Shown here: positions 15,953-25,926 of the stretch, in pieces
How positions within the stretch are numbered: position 1 is the stretch's first letter
How the letters are laid out: each line of letters starts with the position of its first letter
Assembly (NCBI RefSeq): GCF_014652135.1
Contig: NZ_BMYF01000011.1
Location: 20,250-84,249 of the forward strand
DNA: 64,000 bases
Reading direction: 5' to 3'
Source of the DNA: Mongoliitalea lutea
Lineage (GTDB): Bacteria; Bacteroidota; Bacteroidia; Cytophagales; Cyclobacteriaceae
Notes under the pieces: generated by a model
Told to the model about the DNA's origin: nothing
The model's input: only the letters and a program-made list of their open reading frames with translations
Databases searched by the model: none
Program-made: the position numbers and the translations under genes

Positions 15953-18900
15953 ATGAAATTCAAATTACTATCGATTTCAACAGCATTGAAAATTCTGCTG
16001 TTGATGTGTGTGATGGTCCAAAGCAGTCTCAGCTATGGACAGACAAGGACTGTCTCCGGTACAGTATCGGAAGACAATGGAGACCCGATTATCGGTGCTA
16101 CCGTACAAATCAAAGGAACAACAATAGGAACAGTAACGGACATAGATGGACGCTACACCTTATCTATAGAATCCTCCAATCCAGTGTTGGTTTTTAGATC
16201 CGTTGGGTTCAAAAACCAGGAAGTTGCCCTTGGCAACCAAAGTGTTGTTAATGTAACCTTGGATAGGGATGTTTCTTCCTTAAATGAGGTAGTTGTGGTC
16301 GGGTATGGTACCCAGCGAAGGTCAGACCTTACAGGTTCTGTATCCTCAGTTAAATCCGAAGAATTGACTGCTTTTCCTGCGATAAATGTGGCTCAGGCAC
16401 TTCAAGGACGTGCTGCAGGTGTCAACATTCAGGCAAATAACGGAGCACCAGGTTCTTCCTTTAAAATTAGAATCAGAGGAGGGACTTCCATTAATGCTTC
16501 CAGTGATCCAATTTTCGTAGTAGATGGTTTTATCGGGGGCGCTTTGCCACCACCGGAAGATATCGAGTCTATTGAAGTGTTGAAAGATGCTTCTGCAACA
16601 GCAATTTATGGTTCTCGTGGTGCCAATGGAGTTATCTTGGTCACTACTCGTAGAGGAAAAAAAGGCGCTCCAAGAATTGAGTTTAATACTGCATTCTCTT
16701 CTCAGGAAGAAATCGCCCGATTGGATCTATTGAATGCAAGTGAGTTTATGGATTACATCCAAGAAATCAGACCACAGTTTAACTCTCTTGGAGCAGATAC
16801 CAACTGGCAGGATGAAATTTTCAGACCAGGATTTATCCAAAACCATCAATTCTCTATTTCTGGCGCAAGTGATAATGTAGATTATTATGTCTCGAGTGCT
16901 TTCTTTGATCAAAAAGGTGTAATTATTGGATCTGGGTTTAACCGGTTTTCAGTGACCAGTAATGTGAATATTAAAGCATCTGAGCGTTTAAAAATAGGGA
17001 TGAATATGTTTGTGCAGCGATCTGCACAGGAGGGTACTAGAACACAGGAAAATTCCGGAGGTTCTAACAACACAGGTGTAGTAGCAGGAGCATTTAAATT
17101 TGAACCTGATCAGCCGGTTTTTGATGAAAATGGAAGGTATACCATTGCTAGGATGAATGACCCGCACGACAACCCTGTTGCCGTGGCCCGTGAATTCCAA
17201 AATGAAACAGAAACAGATCGGATTCAAGTCAATTTTTTGGCTGATTACCAATTGACAGACAACCTTACGTTCCGAACTACTCTCGGAGGAACGACAAGCA
17301 GTGCCCGAGAAGGAACCTATTTGCCAACCCTTTTAAACGCAGGTAGAAATGTGGGTGGACAGGGAAGTATCACAGGTAGAAGAAGTACTTTATTGTTGAA
17401 TGAGAACTACTTAACCTATACAAAATCTTTCAACAATGTCCACAATTTGACGGTCATGGGTGGTTACTCCTATCAGTCTCAGGTCAATGAAAATTGGAGT
17501 GCAACGGGCCAAAACTTTGTGACCGATGCGTTTGAGTTTTGGAACTTGGGAGCGGCTTCTGTTTGGCAGCGCCCGACTTCTTCCTTGAGTGACTGGGTAT
17601 TGTCCTCTTTCTATGCTCGATTAAATTACGGATATGATGACCGTTATTTAGTACAGTTCAATGCGCGATACGATGGTTCTTCCACCTTTAGTGCCAATAA
17701 CAAATGGGCGTTTTTCCCATCCACTGCACTTGCATGGAATGTAAGTAATGAGGATTTCTTGAAAGACAATGAAACCGTGAGCATGTTTAAGATTCGCGGT
17801 AGTTATGGTTTGACAGGTAATCAGGCCATTTCTCCTTTCCAAACCTTAGCAAGGTTTTCGGATATCTTTACCGTAGTTGATGGAAGACCTACAAATGCTA
17901 TCCGGCCTACGACAGTGGCCAACGATAATCTTACATGGGAGACTACTGCTCAGTTAAACATTGGAACTGATCTTTCCTTTTTCTCAGATAGATTTTATGC
18001 CACATTTGAATACTACAGAATGGTCACGAGGGATCTTTTATTTCAGGTACCATTGCCTCAATATTCAGGATTCACTAGCCAGTTACAAAATGCAGGTCGT
18101 GTGGAAAACAAGGGAATAGAGATCACGGTTGGTGGTAGAATCATTGACAGAGGTTTTCAGTGGAATACGGATTTTAATCTTTCTACTAACAGGAATCAAG
18201 TCCTTTCCCTGCCAAACGGCAATGATATTCTTTACGGTGCATTCCCTGGACACATGGTCGGCCTAGGTCAGACACATATCCTGAGGGAAGGTTTCCCTGT
18301 GGGTAGTTTCTTCGGATGGATTTATGATGGTGTTTACCAAGTGGGTGATACCTTTATTCCAGGTGGAGGTTTTGAGCAGGCACCCGGTGGTGAACGTTTT
18401 AGAGATTTGAATGGAGATGGTATTTTAAATGCCAATGACCGGGATATCATCGGAAACCCGCACCCTAATTTCATTTTCGGTTGGAATAATGACTTTACTT
18501 GGAAAAACTTTGATTTAAATATATTCTTCCAAGGAACCCAAGGAAATGATATCTTAAGTTATACTTTGATGGAATTGGATCTTCTTTCGGGGATCAATAA
18601 TGCTACTCGTATGGCATTGAACAGATGGACACCGGAGAATACAGATACCGATGTACCAAGAGCTGCTTTGGGTAGGGCTAGAAGAGTTTCCACAAGATTT
18701 ATCTATGATGGAAGTTATATACGATTGAGAAACTTGGCTTTAGGTTATAACTTGCCTTATGATGTTGCAAGAAGAGTCGGTGTTCAAAGGGCTAGAATCT
18801 TCGTCTCTGCGCAAAATATCCTCACATTTACGAATTACAGAGGATATGACCCAGAGGTAAACTGGAATTCTGGTGGTGCTGCAAATGGTAACTTGAATTT

Positions 18901-18967
18901 GGGTATAGACTATGGTAGCTATCCAAATGTCAAGTCGTATACGTTGGGATTGAATATTGCATTTTAA
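15953..18967 (+). CDS. susC: SusC/RagA-family TonB-dependent outer-membrane transporter
   Basis: 1004 residues. Signal peptide to about residue 30 (ending SLSYGQ). An N-terminal carboxypeptidase-like domain (VSGTVSEDNGDPIIGATVQI) is followed by the TonB box EVVVVGYGTQ, the SusC-type plug (IRIRGGTSI, DPIFVVDGFI, IYGSRGANGVILVTT) and a 22-strand barrel ending TLGLNIAF. It imports oligosaccharides together with the SusD lipoprotein 22 bp downstream. Context predicts (unsaturated) oligouronates as cargo. Two LacI-type sites precede it. Confidence 0.95.
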   Translation: MKFKLLSISTALKILLLMCVMVQSSLSYGQTRTVSGTVSEDNGDPIIGATVQIKGTTIGTVTDIDGRYTLSIESSNPVLVFRSVGFKNQEVALGNQSVVNVTLDRDVSSLNEVVVVGYGTQRRSDLTGSVSSVKSEELTAFPAINVAQALQGRAAGVNIQANNGAPGSSFKIRIRGGTSINASSDPIFVVDGFIGGALPPPEDIESIEVLKDASATAIYGSRGANGVILVTTRRGKKGAPRIEFNTAFSSQEEIARLDLLNASEFMDYIQEIRPQFNSLGADTNWQDEIFRPGFIQNHQFSISGASDNVDYYVSSAFFDQKGVIIGSGFNRFSVTSNVNIKASERLKIGMNMFVQRSAQEGTRTQENSGGSNNTGVVAGAFKFEPDQPVFDENGRYTIARMNDPHDNPVAVAREFQNETETDRIQVNFLADYQLTDNLTFRTTLGGTTSSAREGTYLPTLLNAGRNVGGQGSITGRRSTLLLNENYLTYTKSFNNVHNLTVMGGYSYQSQVNENWSATGQNFVTDAFEFWNLGAASVWQRPTSSLSDWVLSSFYARLNYGYDDRYLVQFNARYDGSSTFSANNKWAFFPSTALAWNVSNEDFLKDNETVSMFKIRGSYGLTGNQAISPFQTLARFSDIFTVVDGRPTNAIRPTTVANDNLTWETTAQLNIGTDLSFFSDRFYATFEYYRMVTRDLLFQVPLPQYSGFTSQLQNAGRVENKGIEITVGGRIIDRGFQWNTDFNLSTNRNQVLSLPNGNDILYGAFPGHMVGLGQTHILREGFPVGSFFGWIYDGVYQVGDTFIPGGGFEQAPGGERFRDLNGDGILNANDRDIIGNPHPNFIFGWNNDFTWKNFDLNIFFQGTQGNDILSYTLMELDLLSGINNATRMALNRWTPENTDTDVPRAALGRARRVSTRFIYDGSYIRLRNLALGYNLPYDVARRVGVQRARIFVSAQNILTFTNYRGYDPEVNWNSGGAANGNLNLGIDYGSYPNVKSYTLGLNIAF

Positions 18968-18989
18968 CTAAGTAACAAATAAAAAAGCT

Positions 18990-20501
18990 ATGAAAAGTTT
19001 AAAAATACTATTCGCATGTAGCTGCCTTCTAGGGATGATGTGGAGTTGTACGGATTTGGAAGAAAGACCTGTGGGTATTTTAGCACCGGAGGCCATATTT
19101 CGTACGGCAAATGATGTAGAGGTAGCAGTATTAGGTTCTGTGGGTCTCTTGGCTACAGAGCAGTTATATGGAAGACAATTTACTTCAGCGTTAATGCTTA
19201 GAAGTGATATGGTTGATATTGGTGACAGAGGTACTGTTGCAGCTCGAATCCAAATGAACGATTTCAATATGGATGATAACAATGCGATGGTTTTGGCTAT
19301 TTGGCCAAGATTCTATGAGGTTATCAGTGCAGCCAATGCAGCCTTAGCCGGTTCAGAAATTGTTACCGGTTCAGAGGCAAGAATCAATGCACTTGCTGCT
19401 GAAGCTAGATTTATGAGAGCTTTCAGTTATTTTCATTTGGTAAGAAATTTTGGAGAAATTCCTTACATAGATTTCTTTGTGAGTGATCCAGCGACGGTAA
19501 AAAACATCTCTAAGACAAGTGTAGCTACTATCTACCAAAATATCATTCAGGATCTGGAGTTTGCCAAACAATGGCTTCCTGATCGCCAACCCAACAATGT
19601 AAGAACACGAGCTACTAAAGGTACGGCTGCTGCTTATCTTGCAAATGTACATTTAACCTTAGAAAATTGGCAAAGAGCCTATGAAGAAGCTAAATGGGTG
19701 ATTGATAATAAAGATCGATTTGGCTATCAATTAATGGAAGACTTCCAAGACCTCTATAAAGCACATTTAGCGGATGGTTTGGCAGAACATATCTTTGCGG
19801 TTGATTTCTTAGGTTTACAGACTGCTCCTGGTAATATTAATGTAGATTTCACTGCATCCATGACAGGAATAAGGGGTGCTGACCGTTCTGGTTGGAGTGT
19901 GAATGTTCCAAGTCTTAAAGTGTACCAAACATGGCCAGAAGGGGACTATCGTAAGCGGGTAAGTTTTGATTCTGCAATCATGATGGGGGGCCGATTACAA
20001 CCTTATCCTAACTTTGTAAATACTCAAAGACCTCATATCGCAAAATACACGAGATTCCCTGGTAATGCCCAAGGTGAGTTTCAGCAATCCGATCACAATT
20101 ATCCTGACATGCGCTATGCAGAAGTGTTGTTAATTGCTGCTGAGGCATTGGGCGAAATCAGTGGTGCTACCGCAGAAGCTGTTGGCTATGTCAACCAGGT
20201 AAGAGCACGTGCTAGAAATGAAGCGGGGGTTATGAATTCTTTTCCAGCAGATCTGAACTCTGGTATTTCCAAAGATGAATTTATAAGACTTGTCATTGAA
20301 GAAAGACGGTTTGAACTAGCTTTTGAACATAAAAGGTGGTATGATATTCAAAGAAGGAGAATGGGTAACGAAGTATTCTTGGGTCCAAATTCTTTAGAAC
20401 CAAGATCAAACTTCAGTGAGGCTAGAGATTACCTATGGCCAATTCCAAGACAGGAATTGGAAAACAATCCAAACCTTCTTCCTCAAAATCCAGGCTATTA
20501 A
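18990..20501 (+). CDS. susD: SusD/RagB-family surface glycan-binding lipoprotein
   Basis: 503 residues. Lipoprotein signal ending MMWSC (Cys20). N-terminal SusD-like segment with TLEERPVG-type start, TPR-like helices (EARFMRAFSYFHLVRNFGEIP, a family hallmark shown here in part) and the C-terminal RY/W motifs RRFELAFEHKRWYDIQRR and LWPIPRQELENNPNL. Binds glycan fragments as the lid of SusC. An intrinsic terminator just past the stop limits read-through to the GH88 gene. Confidence 0.95.
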   Translation: MKSLKILFACSCLLGMMWSCTDLEERPVGILAPEAIFRTANDVEVAVLGSVGLLATEQLYGRQFTSALMLRSDMVDIGDRGTVAARIQMNDFNMDDNNAMVLAIWPRFYEVISAANAALAGSEIVTGSEARINALAAEARFMRAFSYFHLVRNFGEIPYIDFFVSDPATVKNISKTSVATIYQNIIQDLEFAKQWLPDRQPNNVRTRATKGTAAAYLANVHLTLENWQRAYEEAKWVIDNKDRFGYQLMEDFQDLYKAHLADGLAEHIFAVDFLGLQTAPGNINVDFTASMTGIRGADRSGWSVNVPSLKVYQTWPEGDYRKRVSFDSAIMMGGRLQPYPNFVNTQRPHIAKYTRFPGNAQGEFQQSDHNYPDMRYAEVLLIAAEALGEISGATAEAVGYVNQVRARARNEAGVMNSFPADLNSGISKDEFIRLVIEERRFELAFEHKRWYDIQRRRMGNEVFLGPNSLEPRSNFSEARDYLWPIPRQELENNPNLLPQNPGY

Positions 20502-20509
20502 TCATTTTG

Positions 20510-20536
20510 GGGCCTAGATATCCTCTAGGCCCTTTT
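20510..20536 (+). terminator. terminator/attenuator between susD and the GH88 gene
   Basis: GGGCCTAGA (20510-20518), loop TATCC, TCTAGGCCC (20524-20532), then TTTT. A perfect nine-pair stem inside what would otherwise be one operon; it probably sets a lower level for the downstream genes. Confidence 0.8.
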
Positions 20537-20554
20537 ATCTTAACTACAATTTTC

Positions 20555-21784
20555 ATGAGATTTCTAAGAAATTTCTCCTCTGCTTTATCCCTCGGGATCG
20601 CAGCATGTGCTTTGGCAAGTATGACCGCTTGCATTTCTCCTACCGAAACTTCTGAACCAAATGAGTGGGATTACGCAGCAGACCAATTCAAGGTTGCGTT
20701 TGCTGAAATAGAAAAGTCAAAAGCAAGAAACCCGGAATTGGTAGTGCCTCGCTCGGTTAGAAATGACACTTTATTTATGGTCAAACCTAGGGATTGGACC
20801 AGTGGATTTTTCCCGGGAAATCTTTGGTGGATGTACGAAGCCACAGGAGATGAATTCTGGAAGACCAAAGCCATGGAATTTACCGCTCCTTTAGAGTCCA
20901 TTAAGAATTTTCGGGGAACACATGATTTAGGCTTTATATTTTTCAACAGCTTTGGCAAAGGCTATCAGTTGACAGGAAATGAATCCTATAAGCCAATTAT
21001 GTTGGAAGCAGCAAATTCCCTGATTTCGCGCTACAGAGAAAATATTGGAGCTATCCGGTCTTGGGACCATAACCGCGATAAATGGGATTACCCGGTGATC
21101 ATCGATAACATGATGAATTTGGAGTTTTTGTTTTGGACTACCAAAGTAACTGGTGACTCTACCTATTACAAAATTGCCGACTCCCATGCACAACTAACCA
21201 TGAAGAATCACTTCAGAGATGATTTTAGCTCTTATCATGTGATTGATTATGATACAGTGACTACCGAAGTGAGAAAGAAAAATACGCATCAGGGATATTC
21301 TCATGAATCTGCATGGGCCCGTGGTCAGGCTTGGGGCTTGTATGGGTTTACCATGAGCTTCAGGGAAACTGGAAACAAAGATTATTTGAAGTTAGCTGAA
21401 AACATTGCTGACTTTATCTTAGGTCATCCTAACCTGCCAGCTGATTTGGTGCCTTACTGGGATTTTGATGCACCGGATATTCCAAATGTGCCTCGGGATG
21501 CTTCTGCTGCTGCGATTATTGCTTCTGCCTTGTTTGAATTGGAGCAATATGTTCCTAGCAAGTCACCTTATTATAGAGCTAAGGCTGAGGAAATGTTGGA
21601 TAGTTTGACAAAGAATTATCGCTCTCCTTTGGGTGAAAATAAAGGCTTCTTGCTGGTACATAGTACAGGACACCTACCAGGAGAACATGAAGTAGACACA
21701 CCGTTGGTGTATGCAGACTATTACTACCTAGAAGCCTTGCAAAGACGGAATCAAGTAGTATTTACTTCTCAGACCAAGTTTTAA
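20555..21784 (+). CDS. GH88 unsaturated glucuronyl hydrolase, lipoprotein
   Basis: 409 residues from ATG 20555, chosen because the lipoprotein signal MRFLRNFSSALSLG ending SMTAC begins there; the upstream extension overlaps susD and the terminator. An (alpha/alpha)6-barrel enzyme that removes 4,5-unsaturated uronic acid from the non-reducing end of lyase products. The two catalytic aspartates are expected in THDLGFIFFNSFGKGYQL and YPVIIDNMMNLE; HQGYSHESAWARGQAW is highly conserved. Released unsaturated uronate would be processed by KduI and KduD. Confidence 0.92.
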   Translation: MRFLRNFSSALSLGIAACALASMTACISPTETSEPNEWDYAADQFKVAFAEIEKSKARNPELVVPRSVRNDTLFMVKPRDWTSGFFPGNLWWMYEATGDEFWKTKAMEFTAPLESIKNFRGTHDLGFIFFNSFGKGYQLTGNESYKPIMLEAANSLISRYRENIGAIRSWDHNRDKWDYPVIIDNMMNLEFLFWTTKVTGDSTYYKIADSHAQLTMKNHFRDDFSSYHVIDYDTVTTEVRKKNTHQGYSHESAWARGQAWGLYGFTMSFRETGNKDYLKLAENIADFILGHPNLPADLVPYWDFDAPDIPNVPRDASAAAIIASALFELEQYVPSKSPYYRAKAEEMLDSLTKNYRSPLGENKGFLLVHSTGHLPGEHEVDTPLVYADYYYLEALQRRNQVVFTSQTKF

Positions 21785-21800
21785 TCTAAAAGTTAAGATC

Positions 21801-22979
21801 ATGAAAAACTTCCGATGGACTTTTATAGTGCTGTTTTCTGCCCTGATTGCTTGCAGTCAAGGTTCAAATTCGGGCAATCTGTTTACGGTTGAGGCCAATG
21901 AATATCATGCTTTTGCGGTGGTAAGTCTACCACTTGGTAAAGTGCAACAAATATTGGATGAAAATTCTTGGGATTCCTATCGTATAAAGGATGTAGCGAC
22001 TGGTAAGCTATTGGATCATCAATGGATAGAAGACGAGCAGGGCAATCCAAGCGAGTTTTTGGTAGGGGTTGATTTTTCTGTCAATTCTATTGTCCGATTG
22101 GAGCTGATTGCATCTTCAGAGCCTTATGAATTACCTGAGGTAAGGACTTTCTCACGATTTGTGCCTGAGCGAACGGATGATTATACTTGGGAAAATGATA
22201 AAGTTGCTTTTAGAACCTTTGGACCTGAGGCACTCAGAAGAGTCAAAGAGGGAGAAAAGGGAGGCACCTTTTCCAGTGGGATAGATGCTTGGCATAAGAA
22301 AGTGCCTTATTCCATTATTGATAAGTGGTATGAAAAAGAACTGTCAGGTGCGGGTTCCTATCACAAAGATACAGGTGAAGGTGCAGATTTCTATCATGTA
22401 GGAATCAGTAGAGGAATCGGCGGAACTGGCTTTTGGCATGCTGATACCTTGTATGCGGCAGAGAATTTCATTTCCTACAAAACCATCGCTGAAGGCCCTC
22501 TGAGAACAGTCTTTGAATTGGATTATGCTCCTTATGAAGTGAATGGGATTTCTATCAAGGAAACGAAGAGAATTTCTCTTGATCTCGGAAGTCAATTGAC
22601 CAAATTTGAGATTTATATTCAAACTACTGAGCCACTACCGTATTTAACAGCCGGTTTGACCATGCATGATAATCAAGGTATTGCTTTCTCCGATGCTGCT
22701 GCGGGTTATTTTGGCTATTGGGAACCAATGGAGGATACATTTATTGGAACTGGACTCGTTGCTTCACCTTCTGATATTCAGTCTTCAATGGAACATGTGA
22801 GTACATATAGAGACCAAAGTCAAATCATTATTAATTTAAGCCCTTCCAATCAAAACAAGGTAGTATTCTATGCAGGCTTTGGCTGGGATCAGGCAAAGGA
22901 AATAACCTCCAAAGAGCAATGGGAAAGCTATTTATCGAGATTTGCCTTGATGCTGGCTAACCCAATCAATGTAAAATAA
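21801..22979 (+). CDS. DUF4861 lipoprotein
   Basis: 392 residues. Signal MKNFRWTFIVLFSALIAC (Cys18). The body matches DUF4861 proteins: RFVPERTDDYTWENDKVAFR, WHKKVPYSIIDKWYEK, GADFYHVGISRGIGG and a final FYAGFGWDQAKEI. These are found in pectin and polyuronate loci beside GH88/GH105 enzymes; biochemical function is unsettled. It follows GH88 by 16 bp in the same transcription unit and ends at a bidirectional terminator. Confidence 0.85.
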   Translation: MKNFRWTFIVLFSALIACSQGSNSGNLFTVEANEYHAFAVVSLPLGKVQQILDENSWDSYRIKDVATGKLLDHQWIEDEQGNPSEFLVGVDFSVNSIVRLELIASSEPYELPEVRTFSRFVPERTDDYTWENDKVAFRTFGPEALRRVKEGEKGGTFSSGIDAWHKKVPYSIIDKWYEKELSGAGSYHKDTGEGADFYHVGISRGIGGTGFWHADTLYAAENFISYKTIAEGPLRTVFELDYAPYEVNGISIKETKRISLDLGSQLTKFEIYIQTTEPLPYLTAGLTMHDNQGIAFSDAAAGYFGYWEPMEDTFIGTGLVASPSDIQSSMEHVSTYRDQSQIIINLSPSNQNKVVFYAGFGWDQAKEITSKEQWESYLSRFALMLANPINVK

Positions 22980-23004
22980 CCACTACTCAACCTATCCTAT
23001 TGTA

Positions 23005-23040
23005 AAAAAGCCAGCTAAATTCTTTTCAGCTGGCTTTTTA
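23005..23040. terminator. bidirectional terminator between converging operons
   Basis: AAAAAGCCAGCT (23005-23016) pairs with AGCTGGCTTTTT (23028-23039). It serves the DUF4861 gene (+) and uxaB (-). Confidence 0.9.
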
Positions 23041-23043
23041 CAT

Positions 23044-24471
23044 TTAATTAGCTTCCACTTCACTCAGGTAGTTCAATAATTCTTGTTCCACTGCTAATTT
23101 CAAACCTTTAATTGCACCTAAATTTTCTCCCCATAAACTTTCGTTGGATAGAATTTTGTCGACTTTTTCTGATAATTCACTAGGCTCATTCCAGACGGAG
23201 CTGAAAAAAGCTATGATTTCAGGGCTGTCATTGACCGGAAGTTTTATATCCTGGTAGTCACCTTTGTAAAACAAAATTAATGCTGCAAGCGACTTGACTA
23301 AGGTAGCGGTAAGTTGTTGATTTTTATGATAATACCCAACAAGTGATGGTAGAACTCTGACTTTAAACTTGGATACAGCATTCAATGCGATGCTGGCAAG
23401 CTCATGGTGAATAAACGGATTTCGAAACCGGTCCAAAACATCCTTGGCAAAATCTTTCAATTCGTTTATTGGCATATCCATACTTGGGATAATTTCATCA
23501 AAGATGATTTTCTCCAAAACTGGATAAAACTTGACATCTTCCATACACTCTCTAACTGTTCTTAGTCCTTCTAAGTAGGCTAAAGGAACCATTGCCGTAT
23601 GTGCTCCATTAAGGATTCTAACTTTACGTGTCCTGTAAGGGGTCAGGTCATCTACTACTTTGATTTGTAAGCCAGACTGCTCGATAGGCAGAATATCTTG
23701 AATGCTTTTGGGACCTTCAATGACCCACAAATGAAAAGGCTCTGCTTTGACTAACAAAGAGTCGGTGAACCCAATTTCTTGTTGAATTTCTTGGGCAGTT
23801 TCTTTGGGGAAACCTGGTACAATTCTATCTACAAGCGTATTGTAAAAGGTGTTGTGCTCATGTATCCAATCGGAAAAAGCTCTAGGAAGTCTCCAGAGAT
23901 CTGCATATCGAAGCACGCAGTTTTTCAGAACCTCTCCATTTTTATCAATCAATTCACATGGTAAGATGTGTACTCCCTTGTCTTGGGCTGCATTGAAATG
24001 ATTGTAGCGCTCCCATAATAAGAGTGCTAATTTCCCTGGAAAAGTCTTTGGAGTTTTGTAAAAAACCCGATCCATCGAATCAAATACAATCCCAGCTTCC
24101 GTTGTGTTGGAAAGTATGAGCTGTAGGTCTGGATTTTTAGCTAAATTTCTGAAACCTTCAAAATCTTCATGGGGGTTAATGCACCCATGTACAGAGGTAA
24201 TCAGTCTGGATTCATTGACTGACTTTCCTTGGTAGAATCCCTGTAACAGTAAATGAAATAAACCATCTTGTGAATTCAATAGATCACCCATTCCCTGGGG
24301 AAGTGGTTGTACGATCTGAATATTTCCATTAAATCCTGCACGTTCATTCATACAATCAATCATCCAATCACAGAATCCCCGCATAAAGTTTCCTTCTCCA
24401 AATTGGATCACTTTAATAGGTCGGGTTGTGGTTTCGACTGTAGTTCTGTTCAGGTTTTGAAGGCTTGTCAT
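23044..24471 (-). CDS. uxaB: tagaturonate reductase (altronate oxidoreductase)
   Basis: 475 residues. Mannitol-dehydrogenase superfamily, long-chain type. Reduces D-tagaturonate to D-altronate in the galacturonate branch. Motifs: IKVIQFGEGNFMRGF (nucleotide-binding start), LSNTTEAGI, LPCELIDKNGEVLK and VRILNGAHTAMVPLAYL carrying the catalytic lysine/asparagine/histidine region. Fructuronate reductase (UxuB) is the main alternative, but sequence features and the adjacent uxaC favour UxaB. Last gene of the kduI-kduD-lacI-uxaC-uxaB operon. Confidence 0.9.
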   Translation of the reverse strand: MTSLQNLNRTTVETTTRPIKVIQFGEGNFMRGFCDWMIDCMNERAGFNGNIQIVQPLPQGMGDLLNSQDGLFHLLLQGFYQGKSVNESRLITSVHGCINPHEDFEGFRNLAKNPDLQLILSNTTEAGIVFDSMDRVFYKTPKTFPGKLALLLWERYNHFNAAQDKGVHILPCELIDKNGEVLKNCVLRYADLWRLPRAFSDWIHEHNTFYNTLVDRIVPGFPKETAQEIQQEIGFTDSLLVKAEPFHLWVIEGPKSIQDILPIEQSGLQIKVVDDLTPYRTRKVRILNGAHTAMVPLAYLEGLRTVRECMEDVKFYPVLEKIIFDEIIPSMDMPINELKDFAKDVLDRFRNPFIHHELASIALNAVSKFKVRVLPSLVGYYHKNQQLTATLVKSLAALILFYKGDYQDIKLPVNDSPEIIAFFSSVWNEPSELSEKVDKILSNESLWGENLGAIKGLKLAVEQELLNYLSEVEAN

Positions 24472-24477
24472 GCTAGC

Positions 24478-25905
24478 TTAGAAATTGAAATAGGCTTTAG
24501 CATTGTAGTAGCTAATATCAGATATGATTTTACCTAGCCACTTTTCGTCCGCTGGTAATTCTCCTTTATCCACATCTCTGCCAATCAAGTTGCATAGAAC
24601 TCTTCGGAAGTATTCATGTCTTGGGAAGGAGAGGAAACTTCTGGAATCCGTCAACATTCCAACAAAGCAGCTCAACAATCCCATATTGGATAAGGCATTG
24701 ATTTGTTTTTCCATACCATCTTTTTGGTCTAAAAACCACCATCCTGAACCAAATTGGATTTTACCTTTCACAGACCCATCATTAAAGTTGCCTATCATGG
24801 TTGCAAGTACTTCATTGTAAGCTGGATTTAGGTTGTATAGGATGGTTTTGGTCAATTGGTCAGTAGAGTCCAGCAAATTGAGAAATGAAGCCAAACCTAA
24901 AGCTTGAGGATAATCTCCGATCGAATCAAAACCAGTATCAGGCCCTAGTTTAGACAACATACGCTCATTGGTATTTCTGAGGGCACCGAGATGAAATTGT
25001 TGTACCCAACCCTTGGCATGATACATCTTACATAGTTCAAGCAAGGTATGGAACTTGAAGTAGTTGATTTCTTCCTCTCCTAATGTTTGACCATATAGCA
25101 GTTTTTGGAATAAAAGGTCTGGGGAGTATTTTCCAAGTTTGAAAACATACAGTTGCTCTAGTCCATGGTCAGAAATCGTACAACCATGAGCTGCGAAAAA
25201 GTCCACACGGTTTTGTAACGCCTGAAGCAAATCAGAGTAATTGTTGATCCCAAACCCGACTACATCTGATAGTTTGCCTACATAAGCCATATAAGTTTTA
25301 GGGTTTTCAACTGCAAATGCTTTATCTGGGCGGAAAGCAGGGAATAATTTGGGCACAACAGCATTTTTCTGGCTCAGCTTATGGAACTCTAAGCTGTCAA
25401 TTGGGTCATCTGTACTGCAAACTACCTCTACATTCATTTGTTGAAGCAATCCCTGAGCCCGAAAGGCATGTTCTTGCAAGGCTTCGGTGGTTTGGAAGTA
25501 AATTTCATGCGCATTCTCTGAATTCAATAATGCATCTATACCGAAGTAGCGTTTCAGTTCCAGATGGGTCCAATGATATAAGGGGTTTCTCAAAGTGTAG
25601 GGAACGGTCTCTGCCCATTTTTGGAATTTTTCCTGATCACTGGCATTACCTGTAATAAATTTTTCATCAATCCCTAGTGTTCGCATAGCTCTCCATTTGT
25701 AGTGGTCTCCTGCCAGCCAAACTTCTGAAATGCTTCTAAATTGTTTGTTTTCAGCAATTTCCTGAGGAGAAAGGTGATTGTGATAATCTATGATTGGAAG
25801 ACCCTTAGCGTATTGGTGATAAAGTAATTTTGCGAATTCTGACTCTAACAAAAAGTCATCGCAAAGAAAACTCTTCTTGGTTATTGCGGTAGAAAACATA
25901 AGCAT
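24478..25905 (-). CDS. uxaC: glucuronate/galacturonate isomerase
   Basis: 475 residues. Isomerises D-glucuronate to fructuronate and D-galacturonate to tagaturonate, so it feeds both branches. An amidohydrolase-fold protein with the metal motif IDYHNHLSPQE near residue 40, WLAGDHYKWRAMR, VVCSTDDPIDSLE, and DSRSFLSFPRHEYFRR at the C-terminus. Lies 6 bp before uxaB and 21 bp after the lacI gene, so it is in one operon with them. Confidence 0.96.
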   Translation of the reverse strand: MLMFSTAITKKSFLCDDFLLESEFAKLLYHQYAKGLPIIDYHNHLSPQEIAENKQFRSISEVWLAGDHYKWRAMRTLGIDEKFITGNASDQEKFQKWAETVPYTLRNPLYHWTHLELKRYFGIDALLNSENAHEIYFQTTEALQEHAFRAQGLLQQMNVEVVCSTDDPIDSLEFHKLSQKNAVVPKLFPAFRPDKAFAVENPKTYMAYVGKLSDVVGFGINNYSDLLQALQNRVDFFAAHGCTISDHGLEQLYVFKLGKYSPDLLFQKLLYGQTLGEEEINYFKFHTLLELCKMYHAKGWVQQFHLGALRNTNERMLSKLGPDTGFDSIGDYPQALGLASFLNLLDSTDQLTKTILYNLNPAYNEVLATMIGNFNDGSVKGKIQFGSGWWFLDQKDGMEKQINALSNMGLLSCFVGMLTDSRSFLSFPRHEYFRRVLCNLIGRDVDKGELPADEKWLGKIISDISYYNAKAYFNF

Positions 25906-25926
25906 TAATAGGTTTTTGGTCGTTGA

